DNA of 64,000 bases from Crotalaria pallida (Eukaryota > Streptophyta > Magnoliopsida > Fabales > Fabaceae). A program made the position numbers and the translations under genes. Location: NCBI GenBank assembly GCA_037953625.1, contig CM075656.1, positions 81,549,001 through 81,613,000 of the forward strand, written 5' to 3'. Below, in pieces: positions 49,784 through 61,802 of the stretch. Within the stretch, counting starts at the first letter, position 1; every line of letters begins with the position of its first letter. The notes beneath the pieces were generated by a model. The model worked only from the letters and a program-made list of their open reading frames with translations, was not told where the DNA came from and made no database searches.

Positions 49784-52700
49784 CTAAATGACAGGAACAC
49801 TCCCACTTGGTTGCTGCATTGTTCCTAGTGGATTCCCTACAAAATCAAACTCACTCTCATGGACAACTTTTATTCCCACAATCATATCATAGTAATCTAA
49901 ATAAGAAAAGGAAAAGCCATGACAAGTAAAAACATGATATGGTTTATCTAAGATTAAATGGAACGTTTTTGTCTGCTTCTTCTCAAAGCTTTCAAAACCA
50001 GTATGAAAATAGTGCCAAAATGCTGTGGATCCATCACCATTCTAATAGTTAAGACACATTTTTATGATAACTGAAGTTAGCATATGCTGCTTAGTAATTA
50101 GTATAAGAATAAAACCAAATTAAAAACAACTTAACAAAGGATCACCTGAATTGTTCGCAAAAGGATAAGACTTTGGAAGAAAGTTGTTTCTCGTCAAACC
50201 AACATGAGTGGATGCAGACCTTGAAACACTATCAACAAGAAACGGATTTGACAACCCACCAGTTGGTATGGCTCCTGCTTTAAGCAAGCAAACTTCTGAG
50301 CTTTTTGCAAGGTTTTGAGCCGAGCACAAAGTTGGAGAGTGTTCCTGTTTTCAAAAAACGAAAGGAAAAAAAAAAGTAAGGTTCAGGCCATCAGCATTGT
50401 ATTTAGTTTTTTTTTTGGGTGGGGGAGCACAGCAAGACAGAAAAATAACCTAAAATAGACCATGGCAGTACAATACAACAGACCTCACTTTCTCATTATT
50501 TTTTGTTTTTAATAAGGCCAAGACATCTAAAAAATAATAACCTGCAGTCGACGACATACAAAATTTCAATTATGTCTTCCTGATCATCTAACATTCAATT
50601 ATATTCAAGCCACATAGCTTATGTCACAAGAATACAAATAGTCAGCCTCAAGAATAGTGAAGTTTGACGCACCTGATAGAGCACATTACCCATTTGATCA
50701 AATGAAGGACATGGATCTTGGAATGCAACCATATCTCCATGTGATGTATTTGAACTCATAACATCAGTGCACATATCCTCACTCAAGTTCTGGAAGTAAA
50801 GGTTGTTAACTGCAGCACGAAGTCTATTGCTCCTTTGCGAATAATATATCTTTGTAGCAAGAGGTGCAGGAAAATCTATTTCAACAAACACACACAAATA
50901 AGTTGTATAAGACACTCAACTTAAGAATTTAACGAAATAAATATTTGAGGAAAGGGCTAGAAAGCCTTTCTAGTGTTTCCACAGCAGTTGCATAAAGGTT
51001 AACGACTTGTTAAAAGCTGAACATAAATTTATTTTTTATACCATTGCTCGTGGCGGGTTGCTCATGGATTAGCCCGATGTTTTTATGATTAGGATTTACA
51101 GGTTCTGAAACAGTTCCTTCAAGCAAATCCTTCCCTGTGGATTAAGGGAAAGAGAAGAAGATAGGTTATGCTTCACATGGCCAGGCCCACTGCCCAAAAA
51201 AAGATAACATCATAATACAGTAAAAGCAATAATAAAGTGTTCATTATTATTATTTTTTTTTATAAACAAAGGTGTTCGTTAATGTCAGGATCAGTTACAC
51301 AAAAGTGTTCATGCCAGCAAATGAAAGGAACTTTTGGAGTATGAAAAAAGCTTTTACAATTGATTAACTCAACATTTATATAGAGATAATTTTTTTTTGA
51401 AGAATTCTAACTTTCATATTAGCTCTTAACTTTCAATATTGATTGATATTCTGACATTAAATGTTTCAATACTTGCACATCTAATAAGAATTTGCAATTT
51501 ACTTCTACAAGGCATGCCCTTCATCTGTGAGTTCACACTTTCATATGTGATAATAGGAATATCTTCCTTATCAATGGGATCACAAACAGTTCAATGGCAC
51601 CATCATTTTCTTGTAGAAGTAGCTTCAGATTTACAATAAATTGTACCAATGAAGTACTGGAACCAAAACTGAAAGAATTGTTTAGCTTGCCAGTGAAAAT
51701 GATGGGAAAAAAATTGATAATTGTGTAAGTACATCAAAAACAGCAATTACTTTTCAAACCATAATTTGTTAGCCAAAATCAACTAGCAAATAAAAATATA
51801 AGAAACATCTTGGTAAAGTCCTGCGAGTAGAAATGACTTCAAAACAAGACATCACACATACGAGTAATTCCATCCACAAAATTGACAAATTTTGTCACTC
51901 CAGAAATCATTCCATGACTTTCAGGTAGAGGTAGAGGTAGATGTGAGCTTGCTATCCTGCAAATGAAGGGGTGAGCATAATATCTTGGGAACAAATTTAA
52001 GAGGGATGCTTCAAAGCTAGAAGAAATAGGAAGAAATATTTCAAACAATTTTTAAACAAATATAAATAGACACTATTTAAAAATAAAAATAAATATAAAT
52101 ATTTAAAAAAAAAAAACCACAAATAGATCTTAAAGGCAGGACTTTTTTAGTAATCAAGATTGTGTCACAATCAGGGGCAATGGGATAGACCATGAACCTC
52201 TGACACAAATAGAAGAGCCAGCTTAACCTATGTAAAGTGGACCCATAGGTTTGAGAGTGTATGCAAACGGTCAAAGAGGCATTTGATACATGAGAGAAGG
52301 GGTAAAGATTTACATCAAATAGTTGGTTAAGCCACAATGATCATGTTTGAGGGAGGAGAGAAGAGGTCAGATTTCTTTTTTTTTTTTCCTTTTTTTTTTT
52401 TTCCCTGTTTTGAAAGGAGATCTTCTATCCACTGTGGGGAGGACCCACTGGGAGAATCCTTGTTTCCTTTTTCTATTTTGAATTCAAGAATACAGTGTCT
52501 CCATATTTGGTGTCTTTTCCTTCTTTTCTGGTTACTGTTATATTGAGATTGCATGATAATTTATACTATATACAGTTTTACCCTATTTTAGTAAAGAACT
52601 GGTAAAATGATAAGCATTCACTCCAAGACCAAGCGTAAATACTTTCAATTAAAAACTTCTTGCTAGCTTTGAAAACAATGCTGCTGGAAAAGAAAATGTG

Positions 52701-55700
52701 TAACCTTCCTCCAATTTTGGGCCATTTGCAAAGTGCTACCACGAACTTTAAGATTGCCTCATTTAGTCCTTATATTTTACTAACTATTACACAAATAAAT
52801 TGTCCACTCATATTCCATTGAATCTGAAACAGATCCTTCTATGCAAATCCTCACCATCCATTTTATCTTATGTTTTTTACCAAACAATGTTTAAGATAAT
52901 AATATCAAAATAAGGAGAATACAAGTGCGCTGTAATCATCCCCTTTCTCTTCCTTCCCACTACCACCACCTCCATTCTAAACCCTTTACCCATGCTCTAG
53001 ATAAAGCACCCAAAATCACAAGAGAATCCTCTAATGAACAATATATTTTCTGGGCATTAGGCAAAAGATCAATGACAATGATGTTAAAGTAATCATACTA
53101 CAACTTTAAATGTCAGAAGAACAGAGAAAGCTTACAATTTATGAATTTTTGTTGGAGGATGCACTACAGAAGCTAGGTGGTCTCTGCTTCCATGATTAAT
53201 ACTCCCTGTACCATCCATCATAAATGCTGCATCTACACAAGTCGGGTGTCGTAAGGAAATTGGAACTTAAATGAGAAAGTTTTCAAATTGATTAGCAGAT
53301 CAATACATGGCAAAATAGATATAAAACATGAAACCTGAGTCACCTAAACATAAGAAATTAATTGTCAAAATCATCAATGAATATTTTAACAAAAATATAC
53401 ATAGGCATATATTACAGAAGACTAAATCTGAAAACCAAAGAAAAATTACTATACAAAAGTACAAAACAAGAGCATGCTTTCTCATGAGCACATTGATCAG
53501 CAATGAGGATAACATAAAGCTTTAGTTCCATAAAAATCAGAAGACATAATTTGGTTGTTGGGGAGGGTCACAGTCCAAAAATTTGGACTAACAATAAGGT
53601 ATTCTTACTCGTTTAGCAGATAATTAACAAAATGATTTGACCTTAGAAAATTTAATAAAAATAACAATGAGTAAAAGGAAGTGAGAGTATGAGAACGACA
53701 TGCATGGAGTGAGAAGAGGCAAGTTAAGAAACCATGTTTTACCTTTTGCCTCATTGTTAAAAGGAATCACTCTGATTTGACTCTTCAAGTGGGATCGTGA
53801 AACAGCAGTGTCAATGTAATCCATGGACTCAGACATTCTCCTCTCCCCAAGTGCAGTAGCTTGGTCTATGTGGGGTTATGAGGAACAAAAATCAATTTTA
53901 TGACTACGGTCTCAGACCTTCGATCATTAGAATGTAATCAGAAAAACTATAGGACTCCCTCTGGAAAGATCACATTCAATAAATCCCAAATACAATTTTC
54001 AAAATATGTAATCATAAAATAATGTCTTCAAAAATACTAGGAGATTGAAGCAGTAAATACTAAAACTATAATAGGCAGGCAAAGATATGACCGGGGATAT
54101 CAGTAACTAATTTTTCAATTCTTATTTTAAGGATACTTGCACAAGAAGTTGATAGCTTTTTCTTTTCTTTCCTAGCAGGTTTCCGATTCCCTGTGCTGCC
54201 ATTAAGCTCCAAGCTAGTTTGTTCAGTGAGTGTTAGTGACCTACAAAGTTCTGACAAAATGGGGCAAATGAGGCAGGAAAATTCCAGGAAATGTCAATAT
54301 TATTTAGTACCTTTTAAGAACAAAATGGTCCAAAAAAGAGAAGATGGTAATAAACCGGCAAGCACTATATGCTGGTCAATATCTAACTCAATAATTTGGA
54401 AATTAACAGGATAATATTATGAGCATTCAAAGCAACATGGTGACTGATTGCCAACCCTCCAACATCACATGAAGAAGGACCAAAAAGTTTTAAAACAAAT
54501 GAAAAAGAAGCCACCAGACCTGCATGAGCAGCATATTGGCTGTCCTTGATTGGCTTCTTGCAAACATTGCACCATACCTCAAAAAGGATGCCAAACAATC
54601 AGTCAAATGAGTTAATGTAAATTGTATTTTTCAAGCAATATCTAAATCAATTTTTTTTAATAGGTTTTCTTTCTTTTCTTTTAGGGGATGGGGGAGAAAG
54701 CATGGACAAAGGGGTTTGAACCCAGGCTCGATAGCACTTTATGTCTGGCAGCTTCACCACTTGAGCTGGCTTTTGGGGACAATATCTAAATCAATTAACT
54801 TCGAAAGTGGGAAAAAAAAAAAAAAAAAAAAAAAAAACTGTTTCCAACAAACAATGTTAGATGAGCTACTGAATCCTTCTAATGAATCCACTATTCCTTG
54901 TAAAATGTAAGAATGTTGAATTCTAAAAAGCCTTTCAAGTTGACAAATAATGAAAACTACATTTACAAACAATAACTCTCAGGTCCACCGGTGGCATTGG
55001 CATATTAGGCAAAATCCTAAAAATTAAAAATCGAGCAAAAGGTTGAATAGACGAAAGCACATAAGGCCAACCTGAAATCATAAACTAGAAGAAGCAGTTA
55101 AGACTTGAAACAAGGATTATTCTAGTTGTATAAGCTTACATTGTAAGAAGATTTTGAAGAGGTCATATTATGGTATATAATTATTACAGGACTAATACAG
55201 TAACATAATCATGGACCCATCAAATTCCTGCAAATCCTCAATACCAATATAGAAATTACAAGAAAGGTTCAAGCAAGGCACATGGCAAGAAGCAAACAAA
55301 TGTTAGTCCAATAGCACACAAGTAGAAGAAAGAGGCAAACCTCACCAGCTGCAATGAATCAGTCATTGGCCTCTCACCGTAAACATGCATATCTGTGGTA
55401 TAAATAGTGTTAATCAACAGCTTAAAAATCCCCCAAACAAATAATAGCATAAAAATGAAAACAAACTAAGGAATAAACTCAAAGGGTTTTGCTAGTGTGC
55501 ATGCTTAGGGCATCGGTTAAGAATAAAAAACTATTAAATGGAAAAATAGAGTGGAACAGTGCATGAGACACCCACTTGGTGGGCTTAGGCGAAGGTGATA
55601 AATGTACACAATCTTCTTACCCCTACAAGCCAAGAGGTTGTTTCCAGGATTTGAACTCATGAACTCCAGGTCACAAGGGTGCTACCGTTGCGCCGAAATG

Positions 55701-56577
55701 AAAAATAGAACCATTTAATATCTTGAAATCCAGAGTTCAATACTTTCTTCTGTCAATAATCATTAAAAAATGCTATTTTTATTTCTTAACAAATGGCCTA
55801 TTCCCATGTTAACAGATCCCTAAACAAAATGTAAAACGATTAACTAACATCTTCTGGCTACTAGCTACATTCTATACCATTGAGTAAAAAAAAGTTAATG
55901 ACAACCTTCTTCATCAAGCAAATTTGCTTCATCTGCCTCACGTAGCTCTCTACAAATATACTCAGCAGCCGACTTCTGACGGGCAAAGTCATCTTCCATG
56001 GCCATGCACGAACAAATGATGTTAGTCAGAAACCAAAAATAATGTCCATAAAAAAAGGGGGGGGGGGGGGGGGGGCATTGGTTAAGTATCCAAAAGTGGG
56101 AAATGTGCGTTGATAGTGTTGCATTTAAGACTTTGAAAACTCAAATATTGTAGTTTCCAAGACAAATTTTACCTATGTTTGTATTCCTTACTGTATTGCT
56201 ATTTGTTAAAATGGGGCCTAGTGCACTAGGCTCGCACCTGGTGGGGTCTGAGGAAGGTAAACAATTAAACATACACAGCCTCACCCCATTCCCATAGAGA
56301 GGTTGTTTCCGGGATTTAAACCCGTCACCTCGAGGTCACAAGCAGCAATCTTACTATTATGCTCACCACTCACATAATTACTCCTTGTTAAGCACATAAA
56401 TTTAACCAAAACAAACAATTCCACGCATAACGCGTAGCTTAGGCACGGCACGATGTGTAAGAGAATCTAAGAAATTGGTTATGGTTCTAATCTACCTGCT
56501 GCATTATGGGAGAAAGTTCCGGCAGCCAGAAGCCTTGCCATAGCTTCCATTCTCCCACTTCCAAAGGAACATACCAT
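49784..56577 (-). CDS. Uncharacterised protein with SGF11-like C2HC zinc finger
   Basis: Twelve coding exons on the minus strand (56577-56496, 55992-55906, 55392-55346, 54577-54520, 54250-54137, 53865-53743, 53232-53136, 51956-51862, 51134-51042, 50875-50673, 50344-50146 and 49836-49784) sum to 1251 nt (416 aa plus stop). All introns are GT-AG and phases agree. The N-terminus MVCSFGSGRMEAMARLLAAG is followed by an acidic/helical stretch. The zinc-finger ligands are Cys75, Cys78, His90 and Cys94, spacing C-x2-C-x11-H-x3-C. That matches the SGF11-type finger of SAGA deubiquitinase modules. A basic patch (114-123) follows it. The C-terminal two thirds is Ser/Asn-rich without recognised domains. 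A chromatin-linked role is inference from the finger alone. Introns hold two Au-type SINEs, another SINE and a G19 tract. Confidence 0.85.
54653..54779 (-). mobile_element. tRNA-derived SINE (127 bp) with 17-bp TSD
   Basis: The minus strand reads CCAGCTCAAGTGGTGAAGC (A box), GGGTTCAAACCCC (B box), then a C/T-rich 3' end and A tail. The 17-bp duplication CAATATCTAAATCAATT at 54636-54652 and 54780-54796 is exact. It is in an intron of the zinc-finger gene. Confidence 0.88.
55551..55699 (-). mobile_element. Au-type SINE
   Basis: On the plus strand it reads GAGGTTGTTTCCAGGATTTG... GGTCACAAG... GTTGCGCC, the reverse complement of the plant Au SINE layout. A 10-bp duplication GAAAAATAGA lies at 55541-55550 and 55700-55709. 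Confidence 0.8.
56057..56075. repeat. G19 homopolymer
   Basis: Nineteen G in a row preceded by A6, inside an intron. The exact length is uncertain in any sequencing. Confidence 0.85.
56210..56384 (-). mobile_element. Au-type SINE, second copy
   Basis: GAGGTTGTTTCCGGGATTTA and CCTCGAGGTCACAAG match the copy at 55551 and the Au pattern. Flanking TTGTTAA repeats (56203-56209 and 56385-56391) may be the duplication. Confidence 0.7.
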
Positions 56578-57060
56578 TTGAGAGAGTGAAAATTACACAG
56601 TACCTTCACACGCCAAAAAAGAAAAATCAGTTTCAACAACGACGAGGACAGAATAGTCAATTCAAGAAGCAACACGAAATCGAAACAACACAATGCAGAA
56701 TGCATAACGAATAAAAAAAGCAACGGAACAAAGAAGAAATGATTGAGAAATAGAGAGAAGAGTTACGAACCCTAGAAAAAGAAGAAATGGAGGGAAATGA
56801 GAGGAATGCGTGTTGGAGAAGAAGAATGCGGGTAAGCTTGGGGGGTGAGGATTGCAATGGCGGAAGAGAAAACAAAACCCTAGAAGAAGAAGAGGAATCG
56901 GTTATTCGGTAGTTATTGTTGTTGTTGTATGTAAAATTGATTAGCGTGAATTTGAATGGAAGGGAAGAGAATAAAGGTTCTCTCTCTTCTTTTCTTTTCT
57001 TCTCTTCTCTTTGGTGCGGAAAGAGAGAGAGAAGAGAGGGGAGAGCGTGACAAAGCAAAA
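56578..57060 (-). promoter_or_regulatory. Leader and probable 5' UTR intron of zinc-finger gene
   Basis: The minus strand has a long CT-rich leader (about 57050-56780). A GTTCGTAAC donor-like site lies near 56770 and an acceptor GTGTGAAG near 56605, just upstream of the ATG at 56577. A UTR intron of about 165 nt is inferred. Confidence 0.4.
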
Positions 57061-57103
57061 CTGAAAGAAAATAGGAAATGCCTTTTGCTTTGGGCAAATG
57101 CAA

Positions 57104-59092
57104 ATTAAATTAGAATATTTTTTTGTTATTACATTATTAATTATTAATTTATAAGTATTTTTTTGAGATTTGGCAGAGGCCTCAGTGCCACCTCTGCATT
57201 TTCCTCTCCTCCTTCAATGTCCATTTTCGTATTCAATAACCAAGCTTTTTTGTGCTACTTCCTCGTGTCCTTCTCATACGGCGCACGCTAGACAATTTTT
57301 TATTTATTTATAGTAGTAAGTTATAAGTTTTTTTTTCCCTTTCTAAGTATAAGTATTTTTGAATTTTTTTAAATATAAGCCTTATTTTTAATTATATTAA
57401 TTATTTTTTCATGAATATTATTATTTGGTTAATAATACTTTTTAGTATCTCAATAATGATTATTTATGTGAATACTTTTGAAAAGGTATACTGATTGTTT
57501 ACGATTTCAATGTCATTAACAATACTGACTTCACTTTATCAACAAAGCCCATCACAGTTGGTAGATAGCTGAGTTCCTTGAGCATGATGTCAGAGGTTCG
57601 ATCCCTGCCTTGGGCATGGAAAAAACTTTGTTGATAGAGGCAAAACCCACTTCGGTGATCTCTACGCCTCGGAGGAGATTAGTCTTCGGTTGTCGGTTGG
57701 GGATACCTTTGGTGTACACAAAAAAAAACAATACTGACTAATTTTTCTTAAATGACTTATTTTTGGCCAAATTGGCTTATATTCAAGATAGAATAGAGTA
57801 TTTTTTAGTAAGCGTTCATCATCTCATCAATAAAATTGTTTTTTAATGTGTATCAAATACTAGATAAGATAAGAGTTATTTTGCTCTTATTATGTTCTTT
57901 ATCATATCCCGACGATCGATTGAGTCCTAGGATTTTCAAATGGATTCACGGTTAAGATATTTACCCCAAGCAAGTCTTTAAAAACAGGCTAATGTATGTT
58001 TAATACGCCGTGAAAATTGAAGTATATGATCTTAAACTCTATATTACAAGTATATGTAAAGTTTGTTATACTACAATGCCTTTAAATAGACCAACATATC
58101 AACTCAGGGGTATCGGAATTTTAGTCGGAAAAATACACTTGTTTGAAATATCTAACTCAGGGGTATTAGAATTTTTCCTAATAAAAATGCAATTTGGGTA
58201 AAAAAAAACGAGGTTTGTAAACTCATTCCTTTTATGTTAAATAAGTTTTTTTTTAAAGAAATCCAGGCCTAACCTACTAATTAAAAAAGAATGGCCTAAC
58301 CTAATCTATCATAAACCTGATAATAAATTCCTATAAACCGACCTGAGCTAGATCTATCCATTCGTGTCTAAAGTGAGAACAAAAGGGTTTAGATACAAGC
58401 TCATTGTCTTAATTTTGAGTAAAACTTAGTGTAGAGGAATGTAATTGAGTTTAGAGAATGATGTAATGGAATGAACTTGATGAAATAGAAAATAAGTCAT
58501 CCATATTTCTATTCCATTGATTTTATCCAAGTTGGATGGAGGGGAAAGATTTTGATGTTTTTGTTAGAACAGAAAGAGAAATGTTCCATTATTACGGATA
58601 CAATTGTTAAAAATAATTTCAAATATTGGAATCTCATTCCATTCCATTCTATCATTTTCATTCAAACATAGAAGGGATGAGCTTCGTGTTTTTTTTAAGA
58701 CTAAAAAATTAGGTTGAAGGTAAAGATTTTGAAGTTTTTTTTTTAGGTACTATCTAAGTACATTTGGATTCGATCAGGATCAATGTATAGTTATGACACG
58801 TGAGTTTTCCAATATAAATTATTTACATCAATTTTTAAAGTTTTTGTTAGATTAGAAAAAGAAATGTTTCATTATAACAATTGCTAAAAAAGTCTCTCAA
58901 ACAAAGGAATCTTATTTCATTTTTTTTTGGTGAACCATTTCATTTTTATCATGTTCATTCATAGTAAATAAGGGTTGGATTATGGCCCTTAGTGTTTCCT
59001 TTTTCAAGTCTAAAAATTTAGGTTCAAGGGTGGTTGTCCCATCCGAGATCAAAGTGTATCTAAAAATTTAACTTTTAGAACACTTGCTAAAA
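57104..59092. other. Intergenic spacer before the Helitron
   Basis: AT-rich DNA with one intact SINE at 57531. 58000-59090 holds repeated similar segments (for example AATGTTCCATTATTAC / AATGTTTCATTATAAC and CATTCCATT-rich stretches) but no gene. Confidence 0.6.
57531..57726 (+). mobile_element. SINE with intact promoter boxes and 13-bp TSD
   Basis: CACAGTTGGTAGATAGCTGAG (A-box region), GAGGTTCGATCCC (perfect B box), GATCTCTACGCCTCGGAGG and an A tail. The duplication AACAATACTGACT lies at 57518-57530 and 57727-57739. Best preserved of the three family copies. Confidence 0.9.
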
Positions 59093-59655
59093 TCTATACT
59101 ATCTATATTATTATATAAAAAAAACATGGTTTTTCAACTGTTTTATAACTAACTTTTTGTACATAATTTTGCTTTTCCTATTATACCCTTTCTAATTGAA
59201 AAAATTACCACTTATTCTACCATATTTTATTTACAAACCAAAGAGTAAAACTGGAAATTAACTTATTTTTTAACTACTATTGGCAGTTTCAAGAAATTAT
59301 CTCGAATGCCAGTTCCATAATGGGGGAGGTTATCTTATCTTTGCTTATATTCTTTTGGTCTGTGTTGGGGGAAGTTATTTTTCTTTCCCTTTGCTACCAT
59401 TTACAGATTTGATGGGAAACTTAAAAATCAGTTCCAACGGGGTTTGTTGGTTCTTGTGCAGTTGGACTCTGCATAATACAACCCAAGTTTTATTCTCTTT
59501 CCCCAATTTCTAATAATCCTTTTCACATTTTCTTGGAAAAGATTTCAACTTCCTTTTTTGCTTCTTTGTTCTAAAGACATCACCACTCTTCACGGTTGTG
59601 CAGATAAAGGAAGAACGAAGACCAAAAAGAAAGGTTAAGGAAGATTAAAAATTGC

Positions 59656-59748
59656 AGAAAAGCTCTGGAAAAAAGCTTAAGACTGTATCATTTAATGACG
59701 ATACTTATTTTGATGCTGTTTTGGGTGCTGCAGGCTTATTTGAAACAG
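59656..59748 (+). pseudogene. Exon-like segment inside Helitron
   Basis: The segment is open in one frame (about 31 codons, including FNDDTYFDAVLGAAGLFETV). It is preceded by ATTGCAG and followed by GTGAGTTA, a good acceptor and donor. It looks like an exon captured from a host gene, which I cannot identify. Confidence 0.45.
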
Positions 59749-59999
59749 TGAGTTATTTTTTAATAATTATTTTGTCATTCTATATGATAATTAACAAATT
59801 TGTGAAAAAATAGTATTTTTTGTTCTAGAAGAATGTTCACAAATATTGTATTTATGTTATAAAGTGCTGAGAGTGAATGATATGATCTATGGAAATACAA
59901 CAGAAGAACTAATTTTCTACTGCTGATACCGTAGGAAAGGGATGAATTATTGGTGAGAAAAGGAGAGCCGAATGAGAGAGAGAAGCGGTGAGAGTGAGA

Positions 60000-60225
60000 A
60001 TTAATTGATATGATATGCCATTGTTTCTTGAAACTGATATGCCATATAATATTGATGTTTTGTTCCTTTATACAATGAATTAATTGATATGATATCATAA
60101 TTAATTGATGTGATATGCCATTGTTTCTTATATTATAATTAACGAATTATAATATGATATGCCATTGTTTCTTATATTATTAATTATATCATAATTAATT
60201 GATATGATATGCCATTGTTTTGTGA
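60000..60225. repeat. Interspersed short repeats inside Helitron
   Basis: GATATGCCATTGTTT, usually after TTAATTGAT(A/G)TGAT, occurs four times with varied spacing. Confidence 0.8.
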
Positions 60226-60926
60226 GAAAATAATTCGTTAATTGTTCCTAATGACTCATTAGAAATAATTATAGAGTGTATTAAAAGAATTGGAGAATTG
60301 GATAGGTTGAAACACGTCGAAAGAATCTTGAGGCCAAGCACATGGAAAAAAGGCGGAAATTCCATGAGTCTTCTCCACTGCATGCATCGCTATAACCATC
60401 AGCCCACTCTACTGAAAGTTCAATTAATAATATAAGGTACTCTTTGTACTATCAATGTTTGTTTAAAATACTATCTATAGTTCTTGAAATTTAATAAAGA
60501 TTATATATGATTTTTTTTTGACTTATTGCTCAGTTCAAATTACATATTAGAGTGTGATAATGAGTTTATTTTCTTTCTTAAATTAAATTTGAATACAGCA
60601 ATTTTGGCAATAAAAAACAAACATCCAATTTTTACTTATAAAAAAACAGCATAACCAAAAGCAATTTATTATGCACCAATAATAATGATTTGTCTCTTTG
60701 ATAAAATTATGTACTTCTTTTTATGTAGGTTTACATATGTATTGATTAAAGATTGTGGATGAAGAAGGACTTCAACGACTTGCATAAAGAATCTCTCAAG
60801 TTCGTAAAAAAAGGAACAATATTAAGTACTTTTCTTTCCATTTTTTAATTTACAAAAAATTGTTCCCATTAAAAATCACTTAGTGCTTCATTGTTTACTA
60901 AATTTCTTTACGAAGTTCTATATGGG

Positions 60927-60928
<2 letters not shown>

Positions 60929-60972
<44 letters not shown>
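60929..60972. repeat. (TA)n microsatellite
   Basis: About 21 TA units, ending in ACACGCGCGCACAC. Confidence 0.95.
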
Positions 60973-60975
<3 letters not shown>

Positions 60976-61802
60976 GCGCGCACACAAAAGTTCTTATCTT
61001 TTCCAAATAATTTTCTTCAATCTTATTTGTAATTTTCAATTTATGTTGATTAGTTATGTATGTTATTTTCATTGGTCTATTTTTTGGCTATAGATGAATA
61101 AGGGACTCAAGGAATAACATAAGATACCCTGAAATCAGCATTGCTAATGAAACATTTGATGGTTCATTCTCTTTTGAAGTTCTATATGATCTCTTATAAA
61201 TAAAAGTTCTTCTCTTTTTCCAAATAATTATATTTAATTTTATTTCCATTCATTACTTTACTCTATTTAGTTATGTCATTGTCATTGTTTCATTTTTTTT
61301 TCAAGTATGACTATGTTATATTAAAACAAATGTCATTTTTATTGTTTTGGAAATCTAAATTATTTCACTGCACTCTTTTTGAGGATGGCATGGTCACTTG
61401 CAAATGTTTAATTGAATGTCGGGCCAATCTCTTATTTTTCACATGATATTAGGATCAAGTTTAATCATTTTGTAGTCCATTATAACTATTTTAAGTCACG
61501 ACAATAAGAATATACTCACATATTAAATTTAAGGGAAATTAAACCGGAGAATAACAAAATAACAATGCATGTATAATTTTATTGAAATTTATGGATCCAT
61601 ATTTTGGAACATGACAGCTAAGAATGTAATGCATACACTCAATAATAGTAATTCACATGAAAATGAACATCTTTAACAAATAAATAACATTCAAAAAGAC
61701 CGATTTTTCAATACACAATTTTACTATAAACAACTCTTTACGACAAAAACACGAAAATGAGAATGCGGGACGACAGGCACGGGAGAGCGGAGTGCCGACT
61801 AG

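Larger units (their letters stand above)
59093..61802 (+). mobile_element. Non-autonomous Helitron (2.7 kb)
   Basis: It begins TCTATACTATCTATATTATT, a typical plant Helitron 5' end. It ends GGCAC-loop-GTGCC-GACTAG, a 3' hairpin followed by the CTRR terminus, and the next host base is T. The base before it is A, so insertion was between A and T without a duplication, as Helitrons do. There is no Rep/helicase frame, so it depends on another copy. Inside are an exon-like segment (59656-59748), repeats (60000-60220), a (TA)n tract and duplicated blocks near 60912 and 61175. Confidence 0.85.

Noticed and set aside
7862..57726. tRNA genes suggested by B-box matches
   Set aside because: Each match belongs to a longer SINE with a tail and usually TSDs, and none shows a complete cloverleaf with acceptor stem.
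59280..59513. 77-codon frame in the Helitron
   Set aside because: No ATG-supported start context or known similarity; hydrophobic composition is expected from T-rich DNA.
60000..60225. CRISPR-like or satellite array
   Set aside because: Copies are irregularly spaced and sit in a plant Helitron; repeat units differ in length.
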